Below, one piece after another: positions 44,995 to 54,099 of a DNA stretch of 62,020 nucleotides; within the stretch, counting starts at the first letter, position 1; every line of letters begins with the position of its first letter. The stretch is from Chloroflexota bacterium (lineage in GTDB: Bacteria; Chloroflexota; Dehalococcoidia; Lucifugimonadales; UBA826). The notes beneath the pieces were generated by a model that was not told the DNA's origin, ran no database searches, and worked only from the letters and a program-made list of their open reading frames with translations. The position numbers and the translations under genes are program-made. The DNA is taken from contig QGNN01000005.1 of the NCBI GenBank assembly GCA_003228105.1, forward strand, positions 1 to 62,020, read 5' to 3'.

Positions 44995-46313
44995 GAAAAG
45001 CAACCGGAGTGGAGCAATCTCTAGATATCCTTTTAAAAAATAGGGGAATAGATTTAGAAGGGGATCCCAAATACATCTCACAATTCTCTGAGGCTATATT
45101 TGGGGAAAAATTGAGTTTATTGGATTATGTAAAGGAAATACTTGCTAAGGTTAAAACAGATGGAGATAAAGCTATCTATGATCTTTCGTCAAAGATAGAT
45201 GGGCAGAATCTGAAACAGGTATTTATGGAAAAAAAGGACCTTGAAAATGCCTACACACACATACCTTCGAATCTCCGGGAAGCTCTAGAGTTTTCGGCCA
45301 ATCGCATAAAAAACTTTCATGCACGATCCATGCCAACCGATTGGCACGATAATCTCGAAGGGTATGGTCAAAGATATGTTCCTGTAAATTCAGCGGCTGC
45401 CTATATACCAGGTGGTACCGCAAGATATCCTTCCACAGTACTAATGACAGCTATACCAGCCAGAGTAGCAGGTGTTGAGGAAATAGCTATAACATGTCCG
45501 ATGCCTAAAAGTCCTTTGGAATATGCCTCCGTACTGGCGGCAGCATATATATCCGAAGTAGATCAGGTTTACTGCATAGGAGGAGCCCAATCCATTGGGG
45601 CGTTGGCCTACGGTACCGAATCAGTATCGAAAGTAGATTTTATATGTGGCCCAGGTAACGTGTTTGTAACTTTGGCAAAAAAACTTGTCTATGGAGAGGT
45701 TGGCATCGATGGCCTCTACGGCCCTACAGAGACCGTAGTGATCGCCGATGAACACGCAAACCCAACGTTGTGTGCCGCGGACTTAATCGCCCAAGCTGAG
45801 CATGATTCCTTAGCTCGTCCGGTCCTCATAACCACCTCTCCAAAGATTGCTGCGGATGTAGAGGCCGAGATTCATTTACGTCTATCCAGATTAGACCGAT
45901 CGGAAATAGCCACCAAATCAATTGAAACGCAGGGTCTTATATCTATAGTCAATAATCTTGGAGAGGCTTTGGAATTATCAAATTCATTCGCCCCTGAACA
46001 CATTTGTATCGCTACTAAAGATCCAGAGAAGTTAGTCCCGGCAATAAAAAATGCCGGTATGATTTTTGTTGGAGAATTATCGCATGAAGTACTCGGAGAT
46101 TATGGAGCCGGCCCAAGCCATGTCATGCCTACTGCAGGCACGGCTCGGTTCAACTCTGGATTAGGAGTACAAAGCTTTCTCAAGACTATGCCTGTGGTTA
46201 CTATCGATTCTGAAAATTCTTCAAAATTAGGGCGTGTGGCGTCAGTGATAGCAAGAGAAGAAGGGTTGACTGGACACGCAGAGGCAGCGGAGATAAGAAT
46301 CGAACTTAACTAG
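44991..46313 (+). CDS. hisD: histidinol dehydrogenase
   Basis: HisD oxidises histidinol to histidine in two NAD-dependent steps. The 440-residue protein shows YIPGGTARYPSTVLMTAIPARVAG, the CIGGAQSIGALAYGT region, GPGNVFVTLAKKLVYG, and the zinc/catalytic segments LIAQAEHD and SFAPEHICI. The C-terminal PTAGTARFNSGLGVQSF is present. It is full length. The start is translationally coupled to the phospholipase-like gene upstream. Confidence 0.96.
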   Translation: MRKATGVEQSLDILLKNRGIDLEGDPKYISQFSEAIFGEKLSLLDYVKEILAKVKTDGDKAIYDLSSKIDGQNLKQVFMEKKDLENAYTHIPSNLREALEFSANRIKNFHARSMPTDWHDNLEGYGQRYVPVNSAAAYIPGGTARYPSTVLMTAIPARVAGVEEIAITCPMPKSPLEYASVLAAAYISEVDQVYCIGGAQSIGALAYGTESVSKVDFICGPGNVFVTLAKKLVYGEVGIDGLYGPTETVVIADEHANPTLCAADLIAQAEHDSLARPVLITTSPKIAADVEAEIHLRLSRLDRSEIATKSIETQGLISIVNNLGEALELSNSFAPEHICIATKDPEKLVPAIKNAGMIFVGELSHEVLGDYGAGPSHVMPTAGTARFNSGLGVQSFLKTMPVVTIDSENSSKLGRVASVIAREEGLTGHAEAAEIRIELN

Positions 46314-46359
46314 TCCTATAATGTAGTTGATTACAACTTTTCAGATAAAGGCTATACAT

Positions 46360-47448
46360 ATGGAAATAGTTGATATACAAAAAATTATCCGGCCACATCT
46401 CGTCGATGTAAAAACTTATGAAGCCATGGAGGCCCCAGAGGCTTTAGCGAAGAAAAGTGGTATCCCGGAATCAGAAATCATAAAATTAAATGGGAATGAA
46501 AACCCCTATGGCGGTTCTCAAAAAGCTTTGGATGCCGTCGCCAAAACCCCGCTTCATATCTACCCGGATCCAACCCAAACAAATATGAGGATCGCCTTAT
46601 CAGGTTACACCGGTATGCCATCTGAAAATATTGTTGTTGGCTCAGGGGCCGACGAACTAATAGATCTAATTTTCAGGCTATTTATATCGGAAGGAGACAA
46701 AATCCTAGACTGCGAACCGACATTTGGCATGTATAGCTTTTGCGCAAGGGTGGCAGGAGGTGAAATCACACTGGTGCAAAGGGACGAGCAATTCGATATA
46801 AATGTACCTTCAGTTCTGAATAGCATAGATGACAAAACAAAGGTCATTTTTGTGACTTCCCCGAACAACCCAACAGGTAATATAGCTACTGAGTCCCAAG
46901 TGACTGATCTACTCAGCACCGGACTTTTAGTGGTAGTCGACGAAGCCTATTACGAGTTTTCAGGCCAGACTGTCCAACATTTAATTTCACAAAACGAAAA
47001 TCTAATTGTGCTTAGAACTATGAGCAAATGGGCAGGGTTGGCTGGACTGAGGGTCGGTTACGGTATCATGCACGGTAAATTGGCGAAATACTTCATGGAT
47101 ATAAAACCCCCATATAACGTCAATATTGCCGCCGAAGCTGCACTTATAGCCTCACTCGAAGACGTGAACTATCTCCTAAGCAATGTCGAAAAAATAATAG
47201 GGGAGCGAGAAAGGATGTTTGAGCTAATAAATAACCTGCCACGTGTAAAAGCTTGGCCTTCCAGTGGTAACTATTTAATGTGCGAATTCGAAAAAAATGA
47301 GGCACAAAGAGTATATGTTGAATTAGCGGCAAAGGGTATATTCGTTAGGAACTTTAACTCCCCTAGACTAGGGGATTGCTTCAGAATCGCTATTGGTACG
47401 GCCTCAGACACTGATAAATTAATAGGGGCTATGAAGATAATAGTTTAA
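46360..47448 (+). CDS. hisC: histidinol-phosphate aminotransferase
   Basis: HisC makes histidinol phosphate from imidazole-acetol phosphate. This 362-residue fold-type I PLP enzyme has KLNGNENPYGGSQKALDAV at the N-terminus, VTSPNNPTGN, VVDEAYYEFSG and the lysine in RTMSKWAGLAGLRVGYG. I chose the ATG at 46360 over the TTG at 46327 because AAAGG lies eight bases upstream and the family usually starts here. It lies 46 bases after hisD. Confidence 0.94.
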   Translation: MEIVDIQKIIRPHLVDVKTYEAMEAPEALAKKSGIPESEIIKLNGNENPYGGSQKALDAVAKTPLHIYPDPTQTNMRIALSGYTGMPSENIVVGSGADELIDLIFRLFISEGDKILDCEPTFGMYSFCARVAGGEITLVQRDEQFDINVPSVLNSIDDKTKVIFVTSPNNPTGNIATESQVTDLLSTGLLVVVDEAYYEFSGQTVQHLISQNENLIVLRTMSKWAGLAGLRVGYGIMHGKLAKYFMDIKPPYNVNIAAEAALIASLEDVNYLLSNVEKIIGERERMFELINNLPRVKAWPSSGNYLMCEFEKNEAQRVYVELAAKGIFVRNFNSPRLGDCFRIAIGTASDTDKLIGAMKIIV

Positions 47449-47461
47449 CGGGATAATAAAA

Positions 47462-48058
47462 ATGAGTAGAACCTCTGAAACAAAAAGAGAAACGAACGAA
47501 ACCGATATATCGGTAAAAGTAAACTTGGATGGTACCGGTATTTACAACATTGAAACCAGTAATGGAATGTTCGATCATTTATTAGCTCAAATTTCTCGGC
47601 ATGGGTTAATCGATCTCGAAATTAATGCCTCAGGTGACACTCATGTCGGTTGGCATCACCTCGTGGAAGATACAGCCATTGTGTTAGGAAGATCCTTTAA
47701 GGAGGCGGTAGGCGAAGGCAAGGGGATAGTGAGAATGGGTCACACGTTTGTACCATTGGATGAAGCATTAGTGTTGACCGTCATAGACTACAGTGGAAGA
47801 GGGTATTCAATTATAGACTCACCGCTCACAGAAAGTGACCTTGGAGATTTACCTTCAGACCTAATTAGACATTTTATGGAGACTTTTTCAAGGGAAGGTG
47901 GATTCAACCTTCATCTTACAGTCATGGCGGGAATAAACAATCACCATATTGCAGAGGCCTCATTCAAAAGCATTGCTAGATCTCTGAAATCCGCCCTTAC
48001 ACTTGATCCACGGCAAGGAGAAAGCATATCTAGCACAAAAGGTACAATCAGCGGTTGA
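47462..48058 (+). CDS. hisB: imidazoleglycerol-phosphate dehydratase
   Basis: HisB dehydrates imidazoleglycerol phosphate to imidazole-acetol phosphate. The 198-residue monofunctional enzyme has the manganese-binding FDHLLAQISRHGLIDLEINASGDTHVGWHHLVEDTAIVLG and its repeat GGFNLHLTVMAGINNHHIAEASFKSIARSL. It is the last gene of this his run; hisA, hisF, hisH and hisI/E are not in the window. Its TGA ends at 48058, and the purS stop on the other strand begins at 48059, so no space remains for a terminator. Confidence 0.96.
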   Translation: MSRTSETKRETNETDISVKVNLDGTGIYNIETSNGMFDHLLAQISRHGLIDLEINASGDTHVGWHHLVEDTAIVLGRSFKEAVGEGKGIVRMGHTFVPLDEALVLTVIDYSGRGYSIIDSPLTESDLGDLPSDLIRHFMETFSREGGFNLHLTVMAGINNHHIAEASFKSIARSLKSALTLDPRQGESISSTKGTISG

Positions 48059-48310
48059 TTACAGCTTCTGAAGCTCGAATCTGTATTCCTCTATTACAGT
48101 GTTCGCCAATAACTGCTCACACATATTAGAAACAACTGACTCGGCCTTTTTCTTTGAAGATTCGTCGATGTGCATTGTTATATATTTTCCGACACGGACA
48201 TCTTTGACAGAATCAAACCCCAGTTGAGACAGTGCTCCTGAAACAGTCGCCCCTTCTGGGTCACTAACTGTAGTTTTCAAACTAACGTATATTTTTGCGG
48301 CAAAGGCCAT
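48059..48310 (-). CDS. purS: phosphoribosylformylglycinamidine synthase subunit PurS
   Basis: The 83-residue PurS links PurL and PurQ in the three-part FGAM synthase. The pattern is typical: AAKIYVSLKTTVSDPEGATVSGALSQLGF, then VKDVRVGKYITMHID, then a second helix ending in VIEEYRFEL. purQ and purL do not follow it and must lie elsewhere, which is unusual since purSQL normally cluster. It is the last gene of the leftward purine run, three bases after the DUF3105 gene. Confidence 0.9.
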   Translation of the reverse strand: MAFAAKIYVSLKTTVSDPEGATVSGALSQLGFDSVKDVRVGKYITMHIDESSKKKAESVVSNMCEQLLANTVIEEYRFELQKL

Positions 48311-48313
48311 GGT

Positions 48314-48961
48314 CTAGTTGGCAAACCTCTCTGGTGCATTAGGCGAGCTTTCATGGGCATTAATGAAGTCCTTTATTCGATTCTCATCAAACTCATCAAA
48401 AGCATCGATAAAAGTCCATGCCGTCAGAGCTATTTTATTAGGCATGCCAGGATATGGTGACATTACTACTTTCAAATTAGCCTCTCTAGCTCGACCAACT
48501 ATGCTCGTCAATGACTCAACCAGTTGCTTGCAATCATCACTAGCTGGTTCAGCGCAATTATATGCTATGGAAATACCCCCGTGTTCGAGGCTATGAATTC
48601 GTTTCTCCTCTGGAATATATTCCGTATGTATTCCCCATGAAACAGGAGCAAGTGGCTGCGGATAGTGCCAACCAGATGCTGCTGGTACCGTTCTGTATGG
48701 GGGATGTTCTGAGCCTTCGTCAATATGATCCTGACCGTCAGATTCAATCTGCTTCCCTGGCCCATCAGGCGCTTTATCAGATGAAGTGCCTAAATTACCA
48801 AGCATAGGCAAAATAAGCCCTAGTATGAGTAAGAGAGCGACACCTGCAATAGCCAAGCCTATAAAGATTCTGGTAAATTTCCTACGGTTTTGCCTTCTTT
48901 CTCGGCGGGCAGCGCGTGCTTGGGTTGGGGTAGATTTATTCTTAGGACTCTGTGTACTCAT
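48314..48961 (-). CDS. DUF3105 membrane-anchored protein
   Basis: A 215-residue protein with a basic cytosolic start (QARAARRERRQNRRKFTR), one membrane helix at about residues 31-52 (IFIGLAIAGVALLLILGLILP) and an extracytoplasmic DUF3105 domain. The domain has the conserved YRTVPAASGWHYPQPLAPVSWG and RIHSLEHGGISIAYNC segments. The function of DUF3105 is unknown. It is set between purC and purS with short gaps (31 and 3 bases), an unexpected place for a membrane protein. Confidence 0.85.
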   Translation of the reverse strand: MSTQSPKNKSTPTQARAARRERRQNRRKFTRIFIGLAIAGVALLLILGLILPMLGNLGTSSDKAPDGPGKQIESDGQDHIDEGSEHPPYRTVPAASGWHYPQPLAPVSWGIHTEYIPEEKRIHSLEHGGISIAYNCAEPASDDCKQLVESLTSIVGRAREANLKVVMSPYPGMPNKIALTAWTFIDAFDEFDENRIKDFINAHESSPNAPERFAN

Positions 48962-48992
48962 ACTATTTTATCAAACACCATATTTAATTTTT

Positions 48993-49883
48993 TTATCGTA
49001 AATCAATCTCTGTAAGTTTATCGAAAGCTTCCCGATAACGTATACTCGTTTTGTTAATAATATCCTCAGGTAATTTAGGCGCGGGAGGCTCTCTATCCCA
49101 TCCTTGTCTAGCTAACCAATCTCTTACAAATTGCTTATCATAATTTGGTTGTGTATTACCCGGAGAATATAAATTTTTATCCCAGAACCTACTAGAATCG
49201 GGGGTTAACAATTCATCAATTAAACTCAATTTTCCGTCGATAAACCCGAATTCCATTTTTGTATCTGCAATAATTATATTCTTATTAAGAGCATATTCGT
49301 GGGCGAATTGGTATATTCCCAACGTCATACGTTCCAAAACATGAGTTAATTCTCCCCCAATCATATCTTCCATATTCTCTATAGATATATTCTCATCATG
49401 GCCGGTTTCGGCTTTGGTTGCAGGAGTGAAAATTGGCCGTTCAAAGCGGTCCCCTTCCTTCATACCCACAGGCATCTCAACTCCGGCTATCTTCCCACTA
49501 TTTTTGTATTCCTCCAGAGCTGATCCGGTTATATATCCCCGAACCACACATTCAATATCGATTCTCTCGGCCTTTTTTACTATCATGGATCGTCGCTGTA
49601 CATCGGCAGGAAGATCCATATTTTCCGTATCCATAGCAAAATTGATTAGATGGTTGGGAACGATATCTTTTGTCATCCCAAACCAGAATATTGACATCTG
49701 ATTTAATATCGCCCCTTTCCCTGGTATCGCATTAGGCATCACAACATCGTAAGCTGATACTCTATCAGTAGATACCATAAGTAAAGTTTTTTCATCAATA
49801 GCATACGTGTCACGCACCTTGCCTCTGTGTATTAAGTTAGCAAGGTTTGATTTCAATAAAGTGTCGGAACTATCATTTAACAT
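48993..49883 (-). CDS. purC: phosphoribosylaminoimidazole-succinocarboxamide synthase
   Basis: PurC ligates aspartate to CAIR. The 296-residue protein is the longer yeast/Chloroflexi-like form. It has HRGKVRDTYAIDEKTLLMVSTDRVSAYDVVMP at the N-terminus, the substrate-binding ECVVRGYITGSALEEY, and IIADTKMEFGFIDGKLSLIDELLTPDSSRFW. The C-terminal QFVRDWLARQGWD is also typical. It lies two bases after purB. Confidence 0.96.
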   Translation of the reverse strand: MLNDSSDTLLKSNLANLIHRGKVRDTYAIDEKTLLMVSTDRVSAYDVVMPNAIPGKGAILNQMSIFWFGMTKDIVPNHLINFAMDTENMDLPADVQRRSMIVKKAERIDIECVVRGYITGSALEEYKNSGKIAGVEMPVGMKEGDRFERPIFTPATKAETGHDENISIENMEDMIGGELTHVLERMTLGIYQFAHEYALNKNIIIADTKMEFGFIDGKLSLIDELLTPDSSRFWDKNLYSPGNTQPNYDKQFVRDWLARQGWDREPPAPKLPEDIINKTSIRYREAFDKLTEIDLR

Positions 49884-49885
49884 AG

Positions 49886-51178
49886 CTAACTAAGAGAAGC
49901 CTTATCGAAGATATCATCAACGTACTTTGTGTAATGAGAATAATTGAAAAGCTCAGTTAATTCTTTAGGAGACACGAGATCGGTCACCCTGCGATCATTT
50001 GATATTAATTCCCTGAAATCCGATCCGTCATCCCAAGTTTTCATGGAATTCTCTTGCACTATCTTATAGGATTCCTCTCTTGCAAGTCCTTTTTCTACTA
50101 ACAGAAGCATCGTCCGCTGTGAGAATAACAACCCTCTAGTGAGCTCCATATTTTCCAGCATACGATCCTCATAAATTCGTAATCCCTCTATGACCCCCGT
50201 CAGTAAATTAGTAATGTAATCTAATGCCATGCAGGAGTCTGGCAAAATCAACCTTTCAGCAGATGAGTGGCTGATATCCCTTTCACCCCATAAAGCAACA
50301 TTTTCCATAGCAGTTATTGAATGACCTCGAATAACTCTAGCCAATCCACATACTCTCTCAGACAACTCTGGATTCCTTTTATGTGGCATCGAAGATGATC
50401 CTGTTTGGCCCTCAGTGAACGGTTCCTCTACCTCTCTGATTTCTGTCCTTTGTAAGCCTCTAATTTCAGTGGCGATTTTTTCTAGGGTTGCACCAACCAA
50501 GGCCAGGGTGGTAACAAAGTGTGCATGACGATCCCTTTGGATAACCTGATTAGATACCGGTGCAGGGGATAATCCTAGGAGATCGCATACCTCCTTTTCT
50601 ATTGATGGTGAAACCGTGGCATGCGTGCCAACAGGGCCTGAAAGTTTTCCGATAGCTATGCTGGTAGTGGCTTCATGAAGTCTTTTCCTACCTCGCTTGA
50701 CTTCATCCCACCAAAGAGCAGTTTTAAGCCCAAAAGTAATAGGTTCAGCGTGAACCCCGTGAGTCCGGCCCATCATCAGAGTATTTTTGTGTTTAATTGC
50801 CTTGTGCTTCAGGGCAGCTTCTAGTTGTTCTAATTCACAATCTAAAAGTTGCGCAGATTCGACCAATTGCAGGCTTGTTGCTGTATCCCAAACATCACTT
50901 GTAGTAAGTCCTTGATGTAACCAACGCCCCTCTGGCCCCAAATTAGCCGTTGTAGATTGCAAAAATGCGGTCATATCGTGCTTTGTACGATCCAATATTT
51001 CGTAAAATAGATCGAAGTCATAATTAGCTTTCCTGATTTTGGATATGTCGTCATCAGGAATCAACCCTGCCTTATTCCAAGCCTCGCAGACGGCTATTTC
51101 TATTTTTAGCCACTTGTCATATTTATTCTTGTCCGACCATACGGATTTCATCTCAGGTCGGGAGTAACGTTCAATCAT
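49886..51178 (-). CDS. purB: adenylosuccinate lyase
   Basis: PurB cleaves SAICAR and adenylosuccinate, releasing fumarate. The 430-residue protein shows MGRTHGVHAEPITFGLK with the catalytic His and the signature loop GSSSMPHKRNPELSERV with the catalytic Ser. It begins with IERYSRPEMKSVWSDKNKYDKWLKIE, the usual N-terminus. It sits between purD (30-base gap) and purC. Confidence 0.96.
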   Translation of the reverse strand: MIERYSRPEMKSVWSDKNKYDKWLKIEIAVCEAWNKAGLIPDDDISKIRKANYDFDLFYEILDRTKHDMTAFLQSTTANLGPEGRWLHQGLTTSDVWDTATSLQLVESAQLLDCELEQLEAALKHKAIKHKNTLMMGRTHGVHAEPITFGLKTALWWDEVKRGRKRLHEATTSIAIGKLSGPVGTHATVSPSIEKEVCDLLGLSPAPVSNQVIQRDRHAHFVTTLALVGATLEKIATEIRGLQRTEIREVEEPFTEGQTGSSSMPHKRNPELSERVCGLARVIRGHSITAMENVALWGERDISHSSAERLILPDSCMALDYITNLLTGVIEGLRIYEDRMLENMELTRGLLFSQRTMLLLVEKGLAREESYKIVQENSMKTWDDGSDFRELISNDRRVTDLVSPKELTELFNYSHYTKYVDDIFDKASLS

Positions 51179-51208
51179 TAATTTTCTCTAAACCAATAAA
51201 CTCAAAAT

Positions 51209-52465
51209 TTATTTCGCTACATCTGCCCTATAGTACATATTACGGAAAGTGATTTCTCGGATATTTTCATATACTACGTCGGCTGCTTGATTGATATCTG
51301 GTGCCAAAGCATTTACAGCAAGTACCCGGCCTCCATTAGTAATAATTTTACCTTCCTCGTCTAGCTTTGTTCCAGCATGGAATATATTTACCGAATCTCC
51401 ACCCAATGTTAGCCCATCGATAGGGTAACCCGTCGAGTATGCTGAAGGATATCCACCTGATGCCAATACTACAGCAACACTTGCATCTTTTCTCCAATCA
51501 ACCTTAACGGAATTCAATCGTCTGTTCACGCAGCTTTCAAATATTTCCAAAATATCATTTCCAAGAAGTGGCAAAATAACCTGAGTTTCGGGATCGCCTA
51601 ACCTACAATTGAACTCCACAACTTTTGGACCTGTTTCTGTAATCATCATTCCCGCAAATATTGTTCCAACGAAAGGCTCATGATCAGTTCTCATTGCTTC
51701 AACAATTGGCTTAATCACCAAATCTCTAATTTGATCTTTTAGGTTTTGGTCCCAAATTCGAGGTGGAGAAAATGCACCCATCCCTCCTGTGTTAGGGCCT
51801 GTATCACCTTCCCCGACCCTTTTGTAGTCACAAGCAGCGACTAGATCAGAAATGGATTCTCCATCCGTAAATGCAAACGCGCTTAGCTCCCAGCCTTCTA
51901 AAAATTCTTCTATTACCAATGTTGTTCCCGCATCACCAAACACCTTTGAAACCATTATGTCTTGAAGTGCAGATAAGGCTTCGGATTTATGTTGGCAAAT
52001 ATATACACCTTTTCCCGACGCCAATCCGTCCGCCTTTAAAACCGTCGGAAAGTAGTTCAGGTTTTCCAAATATGCATGAGCTTTCTCGGGATCCTGAAAG
52101 GCTTTATATGACGCGGTTGGGATATTCCATTTTTTCATAACATCCTTAGCAAAAGATTTACTGGATTCCAGCCTGGCGGCAGAAGCTGTTGGTCCAAAAA
52201 TAGAGAGTCCTGTTTCCACAAAAACATCCACTATTCCCAAAGCCAAGGGAGCTTCTGGTCCAACTATAGTTAAATCAATTTCCCTCGCCAATGCAAAATT
52301 CTTCAATGCATCAATGTCCGTGTCAGAAATTTCTACATTAGTGCCAATTGATTTGGTCCCGGCATTTCCAGGTGCTATAAAGAGCTTTTCTAGTTTGGGG
52401 CTCTGACTAATTTTCCAGGCAATGGCATGCTCCCTGCCACCGCTACCAACAAGCAGTATTTTCAA
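51209..52465 (-). CDS. purD: phosphoribosylamine-glycine ligase
   Basis: PurD joins phosphoribosylamine and glycine with ATP. The 418-residue ATP-grasp protein has MKILLVGSGGREHAIAWKI at the N-terminus, LKADGLASGKGVYIC in the lid and VEFNCRLGDPETQVILP with the metal ligands. Its ATG overlaps the stop of the amidohydrolase gene upstream by four bases, so it is translated from the same message as that catabolic-looking gene. Confidence 0.96.
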   Translation of the reverse strand: MKILLVGSGGREHAIAWKISQSPKLEKLFIAPGNAGTKSIGTNVEISDTDIDALKNFALAREIDLTIVGPEAPLALGIVDVFVETGLSIFGPTASAARLESSKSFAKDVMKKWNIPTASYKAFQDPEKAHAYLENLNYFPTVLKADGLASGKGVYICQHKSEALSALQDIMVSKVFGDAGTTLVIEEFLEGWELSAFAFTDGESISDLVAACDYKRVGEGDTGPNTGGMGAFSPPRIWDQNLKDQIRDLVIKPIVEAMRTDHEPFVGTIFAGMMITETGPKVVEFNCRLGDPETQVILPLLGNDILEIFESCVNRRLNSVKVDWRKDASVAVVLASGGYPSAYSTGYPIDGLTLGGDSVNIFHAGTKLDEEGKIITNGGRVLAVNALAPDINQAADVVYENIREITFRNMYYRADVAK

Positions 52466-53274
52466 GCTAGATTACCTTCCAAATGATATTTTGATGTTTG
52501 GGGTGTTTCTAATCCATAGAAGTTTATGGCATTTTGACTAAACACTTTCTGGGCTTCATTTTCTCCTAAAATATCGAGTACAGTGTAATAATCTTTATCA
52601 GAATATACTCTGCGTGATCGAGTGGAAGGCAAATCAGTCCCAAACATCAACGCATCAGGACTTACTTTATGTATTTTCCTTATCGTTTCCTCTACGTTAA
52701 GATCTACTCGCCCAAAGCCAGTAGCTTTAATAGCCAATCCATCCCGAATAAGGTTTAGAAGTATTTCTAGATTCGAATCAGATATACCTAAATGATCGAT
52801 ACAAACTTTGGGCAAAGCAGTAATTTTATCCTCCAAATGAGAGAGTGATTCGGCCCCGAGATATAGCTCTACATGCCACCCTACTAAATCATAGATCCTC
52901 GTAGACATGGAGACCAAATCTTCAGCTCCAGCAGAACCTCCCCTGTTTAAATTGAATCTTACCGCTCTGACCCCATGGTCGTTTAAATTCAATATTTCTT
53001 CATCACTCACAGTCGCAGGAAGCTGGGTTACACCCACAAACCCCGATCCTAGGCTTTTCAAGGCCGCAAGCAAATATGTTTGGTCAAATCCTTGAAATGA
53101 GCCGGATACTACTGCCCCTCCTTTCAAAGTGTAACCATGAAGCCGTTCATAATAATCATTAATACTAAATTCATCTGGAAGATATCCGTCGTTGGCTTCA
53201 AGAGGATAACCTTTGTTGATGATATGAAAATGGCAATCAAAAATGGGTAGTTTTGTTGTTTTATTCATTCCCAT
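52462..53274 (-). CDS. amidohydrolase-family TIM-barrel protein
   Basis: A 270-residue amidohydrolase-2-type protein. The metal motif is DCHFHI near the N-terminus. CIDHLG in the middle and LMFGTDLPSTRSRRVYS near the end resemble 2-pyrone-4,6-dicarboxylate lactonase and related ring-acid hydrolases or decarboxylases. It overlaps enoyl-CoA hydratase by ten bases at its start and purD by four at its end, so it is embedded in the purine operon. The substrate is unknown. Confidence 0.85.
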   Translation of the reverse strand: MGMNKTTKLPIFDCHFHIINKGYPLEANDGYLPDEFSINDYYERLHGYTLKGGAVVSGSFQGFDQTYLLAALKSLGSGFVGVTQLPATVSDEEILNLNDHGVRAVRFNLNRGGSAGAEDLVSMSTRIYDLVGWHVELYLGAESLSHLEDKITALPKVCIDHLGISDSNLEILLNLIRDGLAIKATGFGRVDLNVEETIRKIHKVSPDALMFGTDLPSTRSRRVYSDKDYYTVLDILGENEAQKVFSQNAINFYGLETPQTSKYHLEGNLA

Positions 53275-54092
53275 TTAGGCGATCGTTTTTCAATGAATGC
53301 GCCAATACCCTCTTTAGCCTCCTTGTTAAGGATGTTTTTGACCATTACCCTAGAGGTATATTCGTAGGCTGCATGTGTATCTAATTCAGATTGAGCATAA
53401 AAAGCGCCTTTACCCATAGATACTATCGCAGGTGATTTACTAGCAATTTTGTTAGCTAACACCATCGTCTCTTTAGTTAATTCTTCAGGTTGAAAATAGC
53501 TATTTATTAAGCCAATCTCTTTTGCTTTTTTTGCATTAATCATGTCTCCGGTTAAAAGCATTTCCATTGCGTTTTTTTTGTTGACATTCCGAGATAATGC
53601 GACCATTGGTGTTGAGCAAAATAAGCCTATATTTACGCCAGGTGTAGCAAACCTTGCTGAATCTGCAGCTGTAGCAAGATCACAACTAGCGACTAACTGA
53701 CAGCCTGCTGCTGTTGCTGTCCCTCCCACCTCAGCAATCACCGGTTTAGAACAACTAACAATTAATTGCATTAGTGATGAGCATGTATCAAATAAACTTT
53801 TGAAATATGCCTCTCCAAAATCTTTTTGATCTCTAGCTGCAGTTATTTCTTTCAAATCATGCCCCGCACTAAATACAGAACCATTTGAAGCGATAATTAC
53901 AACTCTAATAGATCTTTTGGAAGTAGCTATTGTTAGCTCTTCAATCAAATTATTCATCATAGCTTCTGATAAAGCATTTCGATTCTTTTGATCGTTCATG
54001 GTAAGACGCAATACGCCTTCATCGGTTTGCCTACGGTGCAATATATTATTAATATCGTCTTCCATAATCACTCTGTTAAAGCCAGTTTTCAT
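53265..54092 (-). CDS. enoyl-CoA hydratase/isomerase family protein
   Basis: A 275-residue crotonase-fold protein. The oxyanion-hole segments are FSAGHDLKEI (about residues 75-84) and GGTATAAGCQLVASCDLATA. The hydratase glutamates are replaced or shifted (in the second segment the position reads GVNIGLFCSTPM), as in ECHDC3-type proteins, so classical hydratase activity is uncertain. Alternative starts such as the ATG at 54065 exist, and none has a clear ribosome site. It lies 7 bases after the CoA-binding protein gene. Confidence 0.85.
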   Translation of the reverse strand: MKTGFNRVIMEDDINNILHRRQTDEGVLRLTMNDQKNRNALSEAMMNNLIEELTIATSKRSIRVVIIASNGSVFSAGHDLKEITAARDQKDFGEAYFKSLFDTCSSLMQLIVSCSKPVIAEVGGTATAAGCQLVASCDLATAADSARFATPGVNIGLFCSTPMVALSRNVNKKNAMEMLLTGDMINAKKAKEIGLINSYFQPEELTKETMVLANKIASKSPAIVSMGKGAFYAQSELDTHAAYEYTSRVMVKNILNKEAKEGIGAFIEKRSPKWE

Positions 54093-54099
54093 TAGTAGT

